Position numbers and translations under genes: made by a program. Shown one piece after another: positions 25,973 to 34,389 of a stretch of DNA of 64,000 bases. Origin of the DNA: Pseudomonas sp. A-RE-19 (GTDB lineage Bacteria; Pseudomonadota; Gammaproteobacteria; Pseudomonadales; Pseudomonadaceae). Numbering within the stretch: position 1 is the first letter of the stretch; each line of letters begins with the position of its first letter. The notes beneath the pieces were generated by a model that saw only the letters and a program-made list of their open reading frames with translations, searched no databases and was not told the origin of the DNA. The stretch is taken from positions 152,104-216,103 of the forward strand of contig NZ_JAHBDQ010000070.1 of the NCBI RefSeq assembly GCF_019956555.1, written 5' to 3'.

Positions 25973-26293
25973 TCAGGTTTCGGATTGATGAGCCGCCCAG
26001 TGTTTCATCTCTTCGGCAATGAAGTGGTTCACCAGGTCGCTGTACATCTTCTCGATTGCATCCGGGCTCAGGCCCTCGGCCTCGGCCCACTCGCGACGTG
26101 TCGCCAGCATCGCCTTGAAACGTTCCGGCGCACGCACCGAAGTCGCCGAGGTCTTGAACTTCGAGGCCGCCAGCACGTAGTGAAAACGCTTGCCCAACAG
26201 CTTGATAACGGCCTGATCAAGGGCATCGATTTCGCGTCGGATATCCTCCATGCCTTCACATTCTGCGGGCTGCAACTGATTGATAACTTCCAT
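25973..26293 (-). CDS. Isochorismate lyase / chorismate mutase, PchB-like
   Basis: 106 aa. Fits the AroQ-type all-helical fold; the sequence follows PchB in order: EDIRREIDALDQAVIKLLGK, AASKFKTSATSVRAPERFKA, REWAEAEGLSPDAIEKMYSD. PchB converts isochorismate to salicylate and pyruvate, with weak chorismate mutase activity. No pchA-like isochorismate synthase or siderophore gene is near, so the supply of isochorismate is unclear. ATG 26293 follows GGAG. It lies just downstream of the RpiR gene and may be co-transcribed with it. Confidence 0.8.
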   Translation of the reverse strand: MEVINQLQPAECEGMEDIRREIDALDQAVIKLLGKRFHYVLAASKFKTSATSVRAPERFKAMLATRREWAEAEGLSPDAIEKMYSDLVNHFIAEEMKHWAAHQSET

Positions 26294-26354
26294 GTAGGTG
26301 ACTCCGTTTGCTGAAAAAAATCGTGGGCTTTCGAAAGAGGTATTGGTGGGTTAA

Positions 26355-27263
26355 TCACTTTTTCGCTGATTTACCGCTGGTAGGGATGTGCAGGTACGAC
26401 ATCACGCTTTCAGTCAGTTCGGTTGCCAGTTTGACCGCTTCTTTATTGCGCGCCATCACGCCGGCGACCAAGCCTTCGATCAAGGCTAGCACGGCGATGT
26501 TGGAGCTGGTCAGCACCGGGTGATCGCAAGGCGCAAACAGCGTGTGCTCGGCAATGCCGGTGAGCGGCGAGGCGGGTGAGTCGGTAATGGCCAGCACCGA
26601 TGCGCCACGTTCATTGGCGAAGCGTGCCAGTTGCAGGGTGTCGAGGGAGTAGCGCGGCAGGGAGATCGCCAGCAACACGTCCTGATCAGTGATCGCGGCC
26701 AGTCGGTACGCGGCATTTTCATTGCCACCCTCCATGCTGATGGCCGTGGCTTCGGCACAAAAAGGTATCAGGGTCGAGGCGGCGAGGCCGGCGAAGTAAA
26801 CACTGTTGCCGAACCCCAGAATGTAGATTTTGCGTGCCGTGGTCAGGCGAGTGACGAACGCTTCAAAGGTGTCGGCGTAGTTGTTGGTCGCCGCCGTGGC
26901 CAGGTTGCTGCTGGCGCTCTGGAGTTGCTCATGCAGGCCAAACGCGCCGCCCGGGCGATGGGCAAGTTCGTTGCGCAGTTTGTCGACCGGCGACACCATC
27001 TGCTGCAACGTTGCGACCAGCTCGGCCTTCATGCCGCTGTAGCCACCGAGGTTCAGCGCTTTGGCCAAACGGTTGACGGCGGCGGGTGAAGTCAATGTTT
27101 CGTGAGCCATCTCCTCGATGGTCAGCGTCGCGGCTTTGAGCGGGTGACGCAGGATAAAGTCCGCCACCTTGCGCAGTGACGGCGGCAGTTCGGAAACGAT
27201 TTCCGTCAGTTTGCGCATGACCGGCGCGGCATAGACAGTGGTGTCTTTCGATGGGGTTGGCAT
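26355..27263 (-). CDS. MurR/RpiR-family regulator
   Basis: 302 aa. N-terminal HTH_6 domain (VADFILRHPLKAATLTIEEM, LTSPAAVNRLAKALNLGGYS) and C-terminal SIS domain (ARKIYILGFGNSVYFAGLAA). RpiR proteins sense phosphorylated sugars or amino-acid-derived effectors. It sits at the end of an amino-acid ABC transporter operon whose Aot-like relatives end with ArgR, so it likely controls this transporter. The start ATG 27263 has a weak site. Confidence 0.88.
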   Translation of the reverse strand: MPTPSKDTTVYAAPVMRKLTEIVSELPPSLRKVADFILRHPLKAATLTIEEMAHETLTSPAAVNRLAKALNLGGYSGMKAELVATLQQMVSPVDKLRNELAHRPGGAFGLHEQLQSASSNLATAATNNYADTFEAFVTRLTTARKIYILGFGNSVYFAGLAASTLIPFCAEATAISMEGGNENAAYRLAAITDQDVLLAISLPRYSLDTLQLARFANERGASVLAITDSPASPLTGIAEHTLFAPCDHPVLTSSNIAVLALIEGLVAGVMARNKEAVKLATELTESVMSYLHIPTSGKSAKK

Positions 27264-27390
27264 ATCCAGCTCAACATTTCCTGAAGGTGAAAGAAGGGCT
27301 GTGCCTGATGCCCTGACAAGGTTGGCTGGAGTGTATCCGAAGCCAGCCTTCTCAGGGCAGCGCCGAGCAGTGGATGGGTGGGCGGCGCTC

Positions 27391-28155
27391 TTACTTCAAA
27401 CTCCCGGACAGAAACTGCTGGAGGCGTTCGGACTGCGGGTTGACCAGCACCTCACGCGGGTCGCCGCGCTCTTCGACAACGCCCTTGTGCAGGAACACCA
27501 GTTGGTTCGAAACCTCGCGGGCAAAGCCCATTTCGTGAGTCACCACCACCATGGTGCGGCCTTCCTGCGCCAGATCCTGCATGACTTTAAGCACTTCGCC
27601 AACCAGTTCGGGGTCGAGCGCCGACGTCGGCTCATCAAACAGCATCACTTGCGGTTCCATCGCCAATGCGCGGGCAATTGCCACGCGCTGCTGCTCGCCG
27701 CCGGACATATGCGCCGGCCAGGCGTTCATGCGGTGGGCTACACCGACTTTTTCAAGGTAGTGCTCGGCCTTTTCCCGTGCCTCTTTCTTGCCCAGGCCCA
27801 GCACATGCACCGGGGCTTCCATGACATTGTCCAGAGCGCTCATGTGTGACCAGAGGTTGAAGTGTTGAAACACCATCGATAGCTGCGAACGCATGCGTTG
27901 CAACTGCTTGGGTTCGGCCGCCTTCAGCCCGCCAAGTTTGTTGGCCACCAGCTTGAGCGGCTCGCCATTGAGTACGATGTTGCCCGCATTGGGTTGCTCC
28001 AGCAGGTTGATGCAGCGCAGGAACGTACTTTTGCCAGAGCCGCTGGAACCGATGATGCTGGTCACGTCACCGGCTTGTGCTTGCAGGGACACGCCCTTGA
28101 GCACCTGATGCGCGCCGTAGCTCTTATGCAGGTCTTGAACTTCAAGTTTGTACAT
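27391..28155 (-). CDS. Amino-acid ABC transporter ATPase (AotP/HisP-like)
   Basis: 254 aa. Walker A GSSGSGKST, signature MSGGEQQRVAIARALA and Walker B VMLFDEPTSALDPE are intact, with the His switch VVVTHEM. It is the energising subunit for the permeases at 29296-30696. It is transcribed after the peptidase-like gene, 18 bp away, in an operon of the aotJQMOP order. Confidence 0.93.
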   Translation of the reverse strand: MYKLEVQDLHKSYGAHQVLKGVSLQAQAGDVTSIIGSSGSGKSTFLRCINLLEQPNAGNIVLNGEPLKLVANKLGGLKAAEPKQLQRMRSQLSMVFQHFNLWSHMSALDNVMEAPVHVLGLGKKEAREKAEHYLEKVGVAHRMNAWPAHMSGGEQQRVAIARALAMEPQVMLFDEPTSALDPELVGEVLKVMQDLAQEGRTMVVVTHEMGFAREVSNQLVFLHKGVVEERGDPREVLVNPQSERLQQFLSGSLK

Positions 28156-28173
28156 GGTTTGAACTCTCTGGAA

Positions 28174-29286
28174 TCAGTCGCTGAGCAAGCGACCCTGGCG
28201 AATGGGGGTAGAACCGGCCACTTTGGCCAGCCACAATCCAGGCTGGGCATAGCGCAGCCGTTCGCGGGCATAGAGAATGCCGTCGGTGCTGGCGCTCACC
28301 ACGCTATGGCGGTCGGTCAGCGGGTCGATGACCTCGAATAGCGGATCGCCGACCTTGACCTGCGCGCCCAGCGGTTGCAGAAAACTCACCACACCCGGAT
28401 GGGGCGCACAGGCGTACTGCGCGCCAGCGAATGGCATGGCCTGGCAATGGCTCGGCGGCGCCGCTGGCCAGTCACCGCTGATCAGGCCTTGTTCGGCGAG
28501 ATACCCGAGAATGGCTTGCGCACTGTCGACGCATTGCCCGCGCTCGGTGTCTGCCATGCCACGCAATTCGATGGTGGTGGCCGTGCACGCCAGGGGAATA
28601 TTGGCTTCAGGAAACAGCTCGGCCAGGTGTAACCATGCAATGGCGCAGGCTTCGTCGAAGGCACTGCCGCCCGCATCTTCGGCCAATAACGTGACCCCTG
28701 CGCCGAGGCGAGCGGCCAGTGACTGCAAGCGCGGCCAATGTTGCGGCATCGCATACAACAACATGATCGATTCGAAATCGCAGTGCAGGTCCAGCACCAC
28801 ATCGGCGTCACAGGCATGTTGCAGCAACAAGCGACGCAGGCCGTCGAGTTCCGAGGTCGGTGCTGGCATGGCGGCGAGTGCATCGCCCATGGCGCGGCGG
28901 ATGAGCGCGACGTTGGCGTCGGCATCGTCTCCCAATCGGCCTTCCAACAGTGGGGCAACGGCATCGACCAACTCCGGGAAGTCGCGATTGAAGTTCTTGC
29001 CGCTGGAGAACTCAAAGCGCCCCTGATGGGTGGCCTGGAACATCTGGGCGATACCGATCGGATTGGCCATTGGCACCAACTCGATCACCCCGGTCAGACG
29101 GCCTTGTGTTTCCAGTTCCAGAAGACGGCGCTTGAGCTCGACGGCGACGCGCATCCCCGGCAACTCGTCGGCATGCAATGACGCCTGGATGTACGCTTTG
29201 CGTGCTCCACTGCCAAAACGAAACAGTGTCAGCGTTCGTTCGGTGCCCGATGCACTCCACGGCAAGATGTATTGAATGTGCTCCAT
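28174..29286 (-). CDS. Succinylglutamate desuccinylase/aspartoacylase-family protein (AotO-like)
   Basis: 370 aa. Zinc-carboxypeptidase-like fold: zinc ligands H38/E41 (SLHADELPG) and a later His in VLDLHCDFES, the family pattern for M14/AstE enzymes. The same type of protein of unclear role (AotO) lies between the permease and ATPase genes of the arginine/ornithine operon. It may deacylate or hydrolyse an N-acyl amino acid after uptake; that is inference. It is encoded inside the transporter operon, 9 bp after the permease gene. Confidence 0.8.
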   Translation of the reverse strand: MEHIQYILPWSASGTERTLTLFRFGSGARKAYIQASLHADELPGMRVAVELKRRLLELETQGRLTGVIELVPMANPIGIAQMFQATHQGRFEFSSGKNFNRDFPELVDAVAPLLEGRLGDDADANVALIRRAMGDALAAMPAPTSELDGLRRLLLQHACDADVVLDLHCDFESIMLLYAMPQHWPRLQSLAARLGAGVTLLAEDAGGSAFDEACAIAWLHLAELFPEANIPLACTATTIELRGMADTERGQCVDSAQAILGYLAEQGLISGDWPAAPPSHCQAMPFAGAQYACAPHPGVVSFLQPLGAQVKVGDPLFEVIDPLTDRHSVVSASTDGILYARERLRYAQPGLWLAKVAGSTPIRQGRLLSD

Positions 29287-29295
29287 TGCAGCTCC

Positions 29296-29994
29296 TTAGT
29301 ACTTGCGTGGTGCCAGATACGCCAGCCAACGGCGCTCGGCCAACTTGAACAGGCGCACCAGAATGAAGGTCAGGACGAGGTAGATGAGACCGGCGGTGAT
29401 AAACGCCTCGAATGGTAGATAGAACCGTGAGCTGACAGTCCGCGCGGCCCCGGTGATGTCGACGAGGGTGACGATGGAGGCCAGGCTGGTGGTTTGCAGC
29501 ATCATCAGCACTTCGTTGCTGTACTGCGGCAATGCCCGGCGCAAGGCCGACGGCATGAGAATGCGGCGATACAGGGTCAGGCGTGACATGCCCATGGCCT
29601 TGGCGGCTTCGATCTCGCCATGGGGGGTGGATTTCAAACTGCCGGCCAGCAACTCCGCGCTATAGGCACTGGTGTTGATCGCGAAGGCCAGGCAGGCGCA
29701 AAAGGTGGCGCTGGAGAGGTAAGGCCAGAGCACGCTTTGGCGCACGGCTTCGAACTGCGCCAGGCCGTAATAGATCAGGAACAGTTGCACCAGCATCGGC
29801 GTGCCGCGAATCACGTAGGTATAGAGCCAGGCCGGGAAGTTGATCAGCGCCGATCGCGACACGCGCATCAGCGCCAGTGGAATCGCCAATACCAGACCCA
29901 GGGCCAGGGAAATGAGCAGGACTTTTAGGGTCAACAAGGCGCCATTGAAGTACAGCGGCAGGTTTTCCCAAATCAGGTTGTAGTCGAGAATCAT
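29296..29994 (-). CDS. Amino-acid ABC permease (AotM/HisM-like)
   Basis: 232 aa, about five membrane helices. The EAA-loop pattern EIEAAKAMGMSRLTLYRRIL near residue 145 contacts the ATPase. The N-terminal half has the HisM/GlnP shape (LWENLPLYFNGALLTLKVLL). It pairs with the other permease, 12 bp upstream in the operon. Confidence 0.92.
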   Translation of the reverse strand: MILDYNLIWENLPLYFNGALLTLKVLLISLALGLVLAIPLALMRVSRSALINFPAWLYTYVIRGTPMLVQLFLIYYGLAQFEAVRQSVLWPYLSSATFCACLAFAINTSAYSAELLAGSLKSTPHGEIEAAKAMGMSRLTLYRRILMPSALRRALPQYSNEVLMMLQTTSLASIVTLVDITGAARTVSSRFYLPFEAFITAGLIYLVLTFILVRLFKLAERRWLAYLAPRKY

Positions 29995-30006
29995 GGGCGG
30001 TTCCCC

Positions 30007-30696
30007 TCACAATTCGGCGGCTTTGATGCCGACTGAGTAGTGTTTTTCCAGAGCGCGCAGCACCAGCAAGGACAGGCTGGTGAGCATCAGATACAGCGCC
30101 GCTACGGCGAGGAAAAACGTGAATGGCTCGTGTGTGGCATCCGCTGCGTTCTTGGCTTTGAACATCATGTCCTGCAAGCCGATCACCGAGATCAGTGCGG
30201 TGGATTTGGTCAGTACCAACCAGTTGTTGGTGAACCCGGGAATGGCGAAACGAATCATCTGCGGTACCAGAATTCGCCAGAACACCTGCGCACCGCCCAT
30301 GCCATAGGCCACGCCGGCCTCGGCCTGACCTTTGGGGATCGCCATGAAGGCGCCGCGAAAGGTTTCCGAGAGGTAGGCGCCAAAAATGAAGCCCATGGTG
30401 CAGACGCCGGCGATAAAGGGGTTGATGTCGATATAGCGGGTGTAACCGAGTGCCAGGGCAATGCGGTTCACCAGATCCTGGCCACCGTAGAAGATCAGCA
30501 GGATCAGCACCAGGTCTGGAATACCGCGAATCAGGGTGGTGTAACTTTCCCCGAGCATGGCCAGCCATTTGAGTGGTGACAATCGCAATGCCGCGCCGAT
30601 CAGACCCAGGGCAATCGCCAGGGACATGGAAGTCAGGGCCAGATTTATGGTCAGCCAGGCGCCATCGAGAATGCTCGATCCGTAGCCGTGGAGCAT
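30007..30696 (-). CDS. Amino-acid ABC permease (AotQ/HisQ-like)
   Basis: 229 aa. HisQ-type permease with EAA loop EAGVAYGMGGAQVFWRILVP near residue 135. ATG 30696 follows GAGGAA; the frame runs 14 codons further upstream without a ribosome site. It forms the membrane channel with the partner gene at 29296. Confidence 0.92.
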   Translation of the reverse strand: MLHGYGSSILDGAWLTINLALTSMSLAIALGLIGAALRLSPLKWLAMLGESYTTLIRGIPDLVLILLIFYGGQDLVNRIALALGYTRYIDINPFIAGVCTMGFIFGAYLSETFRGAFMAIPKGQAEAGVAYGMGGAQVFWRILVPQMIRFAIPGFTNNWLVLTKSTALISVIGLQDMMFKAKNAADATHEPFTFFLAVAALYLMLTSLSLLVLRALEKHYSVGIKAAEL

Positions 30697-30799
30697 GATG
30701 AAGTTCCTCAAGCGAGCGCCGCGAGGCGCGCAAGACAAGCCCCAGGGACGCCTGCAATGGGCCGTCGCCGGGTCTTGGGTCAGGGGGCAGGGGTAAGGC

Positions 30800-31576
30800 T
30801 TACTCGCCGTAGATATCGAACGCGAAGTACTTGGCCATCACTTGCTGGTACTTGCCATTGGCGCGAATGGCGTCAATCGCGGCACTCAGGCGCGCAACGT
30901 TGGCACTGTCGCCTTTGCGCACGGCGATCCCGGCGCCCCGGCCAAAATACTTCGGGTCGTTGATGTCGGGTCCTGTCAGTGCGAAGCCCTGGCCAGCCGG
31001 TGTTTTGATGAAGCTCTCATCGGTGTTGACGATGTCGGCGAGGGTGGCGTCCAGACGACCCGAGGCGAGATCGAGGAAGGCTTCATTTTGTGAGGAGTAG
31101 CGCACCACGACGACGCCGGCTTTTTCCAGTTGCTCGGTGGCAAAACGATCGTAAGTCGAGGAGCGCTGCACGCCGACTTTCTTACCCTTGAGGTCCACCA
31201 AAGGGTCATTGATCAGGTTGCCGGCCTTCATCGCGAACTTGCCCGGTGTGTGATAGTACTTTTTGCTGAAGTCCACGGACTTCATCCGGTCTTCTGTGAT
31301 TGACATCGACGACAGCACGGCATCGATCTTGCGCACTTTGAGCGACGGGATCATGCCGTCGAACTCCTGAATGACCCACTCGCATTTGATCTTCATTTCT
31401 TCGCACAAGGCGTTGCCGATGTCGTAATCGAACCCGCTGACGTTGCCCTCTGGTGTCTTGAAGGAGAAGGGAGGGTAGGCGGCTTCGATACCGATACGCA
31501 GGCTGTCTTCGTTGGCATGTGCCAGGAAGCTGAAAGCGCATAGCGCCAGAGCACCTAGAAGTTCTGTCTTGTTCAT
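30800..31576 (-). CDS. Amino-acid ABC substrate-binding protein (AotJ-like)
   Basis: 258 aa. Signal peptide MNKTELLGALALCAFSFLAH. Mature SBP_bac_3 protein of the lysine/arginine/ornithine-binding type (IGIEAAYPPFSFKTPEGNVS, GFDYDIGNALCEEMKIKCEW, with the LAO-type Cys pair). ATG 31576 follows AAGGAG. It is the first gene of the operon. The ligand is probably a basic amino acid or a conjugated derivative such as an opine. Confidence 0.9.
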   Translation of the reverse strand: MNKTELLGALALCAFSFLAHANEDSLRIGIEAAYPPFSFKTPEGNVSGFDYDIGNALCEEMKIKCEWVIQEFDGMIPSLKVRKIDAVLSSMSITEDRMKSVDFSKKYYHTPGKFAMKAGNLINDPLVDLKGKKVGVQRSSTYDRFATEQLEKAGVVVVRYSSQNEAFLDLASGRLDATLADIVNTDESFIKTPAGQGFALTGPDINDPKYFGRGAGIAVRKGDSANVARLSAAIDAIRANGKYQQVMAKYFAFDIYGE

Positions 31577-32067
31577 ATTGTTGACTCCTTGGAGGGCATT
31601 TGGGGGATACGGGTGCCCGCCATCCGGGTTGGCGCGGTGGATCAGTCCTGTGATCGGCGAAGCTATAAATGACACAATAAAAATCAATATGCAATGCATA
31701 TGAAAAAAAACATATCAGTTCATGGCGTGGCAAAGCGCGACAGTTCCCGGTTGGTGCCGACTCTGTTGACCGGTTCTGCGGGGGACTATTGAACCGGGAA
31801 TTCATCTCGTCCAAATATCCCGCTACCTTCAAAGCATTTTTTCGTTCCGTCGACTCGAGCGACCACAGCGGTCTCGCCTTGGGTGTGGCGGATTGCCGTC
31901 AAGCTCGATCAAATGGAAGAGGGCGGTCCGTGAGTTAAAGGACCAAAACCTTGGTTGTGGCTATGCGCTGGGTTGTTACTCGATCTGATCGGCTGCTTCT
32001 GGCCGATGGCTGCTGGTGGCGACCGATCGGAATTGATTGTTGCCTATCGTCAAGGATGAACCGTTTG
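31577..32067. other. Promoter region of the Aot-like operon plus repeat debris
   Basis: About 490 bp. An AT-rich stretch near 31660-31720 probably holds the operon promoter. A dispersed-repeat fragment (GGCTGCTTCTGGCCGATGGC) lies at about 31990-32010. No gene recognised. Confidence 0.45.
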
Positions 32068-32430
32068 TCAGACATACAAGCCGTACCCTGCCGCGATGAT
32101 CAGCGGAGAAACCAGCAGCGTTGCCCAGAACCCCGATTTTGGAACAGCAATGACGCAAATGATCGAGATCATAAGCACATAGATGCCAACAATTTTAAGT
32201 AGCGCGAGATCGCCAACAGCTACGGCGTGAATCGATGTCTGCCCTGCGAGCATAAAAAGCGGCCCCAGCATGGTAAACCAGAGGGCAGTCCGCCGATCTT
32301 CATGCGCTTTGAATTGGTCAACGAAGCCAGAGTCTACAGCGGCGGCGAATGCTGTTTTGAACTTGATAATACCGAATGGAATATGGAAAACCCCTAGGGC
32401 GAACAGGGTCCATGCGACGATGTTTGACAT
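32068..32430 (-). CDS. Small four-helix membrane protein, DUF6463-like
   Basis: 120 aa with about four hydrophobic helices (VAWTLFALGVFHIPFGIIKF, WFTMLGPLFMLAGQTSIHAV, LKIVGIYVLMISIICVIAVP, TLLVSPLIIAAGYGLYV). Order and length match the DUF6463 group; function unknown. ATG 32430 follows CGGAG. It stands alone between repeat-bearing gaps. Confidence 0.75.
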   Translation of the reverse strand: MSNIVAWTLFALGVFHIPFGIIKFKTAFAAAVDSGFVDQFKAHEDRRTALWFTMLGPLFMLAGQTSIHAVAVGDLALLKIVGIYVLMISIICVIAVPKSGFWATLLVSPLIIAAGYGLYV

Positions 32431-32582
32431 GTCTTATATGCTCCGTAACGGTAAGGTTGTCTGAGAAGTGTGGTCACGGCAAATGCGACATTGCTCAGGG
32501 AGAAACGCAGCATGGGTGACGGCAAGGACTGCTGCCGGCTAATGAAGCTACCCATTTGCCATCAGCGTGTCCACCGCCCACT

Positions 32583-32705
32583 TTTGGCCGATTGACGCCC
32601 TGTCGCGAAGGGCAGAAGTCGGCCGATTTCTGCCCTTGGTGACCGGCAGCAATGGGTCGACTGCTGCCCCTGGGCAAAGGCAGACACCGACCCAAAACGG
32701 TCGGT
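32583..32705. repeat. Cluster of dispersed-repeat copies with palindromes
   Basis: Two copies of the repeat in opposite orientation. GGGCAGAAGTCGGCCGATTT followed by CTGCCC at 32610-32635 is an almost perfect 26-bp palindrome, and GGTCGACTGCTGCC pairs with GGCAGACACCGACC just after (32655-32695). The rest of the 32431-32812 gap has no gene. Confidence 0.65.
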
Positions 32706-32812
32706 CGCGGAATTGCGACCATAAGTAGATATCGTGGTACAAACAGTGCCGAGCAGAGATGGACAGCCATCCCACTGCTTAAGGGATGTTACCAACGACA
32801 AGGAGTCCGTTT

Positions 32813-33250
32813 ATGAAGATGAACACATTAGTCCCAGAGATGATTGTCTCTGACTTAAAACGAAGCTTAGATTTTTACTGCCTGATTCTGGGCTTCCAAA
32901 TTGAATACGAAAGGCCTGAAGACAAATTCACTTTCCTGTCCTTTCAAGGGAGCCAATTGATGCTGGAGCAGGATGACTTGGAAGAGTCTCCATGGCGTGT
33001 TGGCCCTCTATTATCACCCTATGGCCGAGGGATGAATCTTTCGATTCAGTGCTCTAATACCAAAGCTTTGGCTAGGGCCATCGAAGACGCTGGTATTGAA
33101 TTGCGCAGACCCATTGAAGAGTGCTGGTACCGAGATAAAGAGCGCCTGCACGGAGAGCTTAATTTTTTGGTGCTTGATCCAGATGGCTATCTGTTGCGGT
33201 TCACTCAGAGCTTAGGTTTCAGAGCAGTCGAGCATCAAGCAATAGCCTGA
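32813..33250 (+). CDS. VOC-family protein (bleomycin-resistance/glyoxalase fold)
   Basis: 145 aa. The betaalphabetabetabeta VOC pattern starts MNTLVPEMIVSDLKRSLDFY, continues CLILGFQIEYERPEDKFTFL and ends NFLVLDPDGYLLRFTQ with the typical Glu/Asp-Pro-Asp-Gly. It resembles bleomycin-binding proteins more than glyoxalase I, since no metal-ligand set is obvious. ATG 32813 follows AAGGAG. Confidence 0.8.
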   Translation: MKMNTLVPEMIVSDLKRSLDFYCLILGFQIEYERPEDKFTFLSFQGSQLMLEQDDLEESPWRVGPLLSPYGRGMNLSIQCSNTKALARAIEDAGIELRRPIEECWYRDKERLHGELNFLVLDPDGYLLRFTQSLGFRAVEHQAIA

Positions 33251-33291
33251 ACAAGTGATGTTGCATAGCGCGATTCTGAGCATTTCAACGA

Positions 33292-33340
33292 CCGCTTCTG
33301 GCCGATTGCTGCCTGTCGCGAAGGGCTGTAATCGATCCAA
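33292..33340. repeat. Dispersed intergenic repeat copy
   Basis: CCGCTTCTGGCCGATTGCTG followed by CCTGTCGCGAAGGGCTGTAA and TCGATCC, between the converging VOC and LysR genes. Close to the consensus form. Confidence 0.65.
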
Positions 33341-33369
33341 AGAAACCATTTTCACACGCTAACCAGCGA

Positions 33370-34281
33370 TTAACTGTGTTCAGGTTTTCCTGCACTTTTA
33401 ATCCAGGTATCAAGCTCTGTAACCATTTTATTGACTTCACTGTCTTCCCGTTCCGAGGGGCGAATGATTGCGTTCCAGGCGATATCCAAACCGTCATTCA
33501 GGGCCGCCCACGCAAGTTCTCCGCGCTCAAGGCTGGGGGTCACCAAATCCCGTTGCAAGATGCTGATTCCGTAGCCTGAGCGCACCAACTCGACGATGGC
33601 TTCGATCAACTCCACCGTGATCATACGGCGCGGCAAGATGCTGGCCGGGGCGAAGAAACGGTCATATTCCCAGCCGCTGGCGCGATCGGTCGAATACGTC
33701 ACCAGGTTGTAGGTCTTGAAGTCTTGCGCGTAGATATTTTTCCTTCCCGCAAGGGGATGATCGGTTGCCATGATCGCAATCAAGTCGTCCCGAAAAAGCG
33801 GCAACCTGGCGACACCGCTAGGCACCATGCCGTCATCGATGATGGACACATCGAGTCTTCCTTGCATCAGGCTCGCGTAAACGTCATTACGGGGCACGGT
33901 CACCAGTGTGATTTCGATGTCTGGCCGCAGACTTGAGTAGTGCTTGATGAATTTTGGAATCCAGCGAAACGGGCCGTAGGAGGTGACACCCATGCGTACA
34001 AACGCTGTGACGCCACCGGCCATGGACCTGGCTTCAGATTCGGCTTCATTGAGTATTGCGATGATGTCTTTGGCTGCTCGTTCCAGGCGCGCGCCAGCAG
34101 GGCTGAGCCTGAGCTTTCCTCCAGATCTTTCCGTCAGGCTTACACCCAGCCGCCGCTCGGCTTCGCGTAGGCGGTGACTGACTGCCGAGGGCGTCAACCA
34201 TAAACGCTCGGCAACGGCCGTTACCGAGTCGACCTCCGACAGGGTTTGCAACATCACAAGGTGATCCAGCGTGAGTCTCAT
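33370..34281 (-). CDS. LysR-family regulator of the dioxygenase cluster
   Basis: 303 aa. HTH MLQTLSEVDSVTAVAERLWL then TPSAVSHRLREAERRLGVSL, followed by the LysR effector domain (RMGVTSYGPFRWIPKFIKHY). It resembles MetR-like LTTRs in its RLTLDHLVMLQTLSE opening. Divergent from the Fe(II)/2OG dioxygenase gene at 34390, with an inverted repeat between them, so it very probably controls it. Confidence 0.9.
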   Translation of the reverse strand: MRLTLDHLVMLQTLSEVDSVTAVAERLWLTPSAVSHRLREAERRLGVSLTERSGGKLRLSPAGARLERAAKDIIAILNEAESEARSMAGGVTAFVRMGVTSYGPFRWIPKFIKHYSSLRPDIEITLVTVPRNDVYASLMQGRLDVSIIDDGMVPSGVARLPLFRDDLIAIMATDHPLAGRKNIYAQDFKTYNLVTYSTDRASGWEYDRFFAPASILPRRMITVELIEAIVELVRSGYGISILQRDLVTPSLERGELAWAALNDGLDIAWNAIIRPSEREDSEVNKMVTELDTWIKSAGKPEHS

Positions 34282-34297
34282 GGCGAGCGACCTGAAA

Positions 34298-34324
34298 ATA
34301 ATTCACAAAATTGCGTAAAATTAT
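34298..34324. promoter_or_regulatory. Candidate LysR operator
   Basis: ATAATT (34298-34303) and AATTAT (34319-34324) flank CACAAAATTGCGTAA in the 108-bp divergent gap. The T-rich/A-rich inverted arms suit an LTTR site shared by both promoters. Confidence 0.45.
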
Positions 34325-34389
34325 GAGCGTGACTTGTTTTTTGTGCCGATGCAATCTGAATCCAGCAGAGCCACTGGAGACCAACAAAA

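Noticed and set aside
29660..30757. 365-codon minus frame through the permease genes
   Set aside because: Out-of-frame shadow of two real permease genes with clear motifs and ribosome sites.
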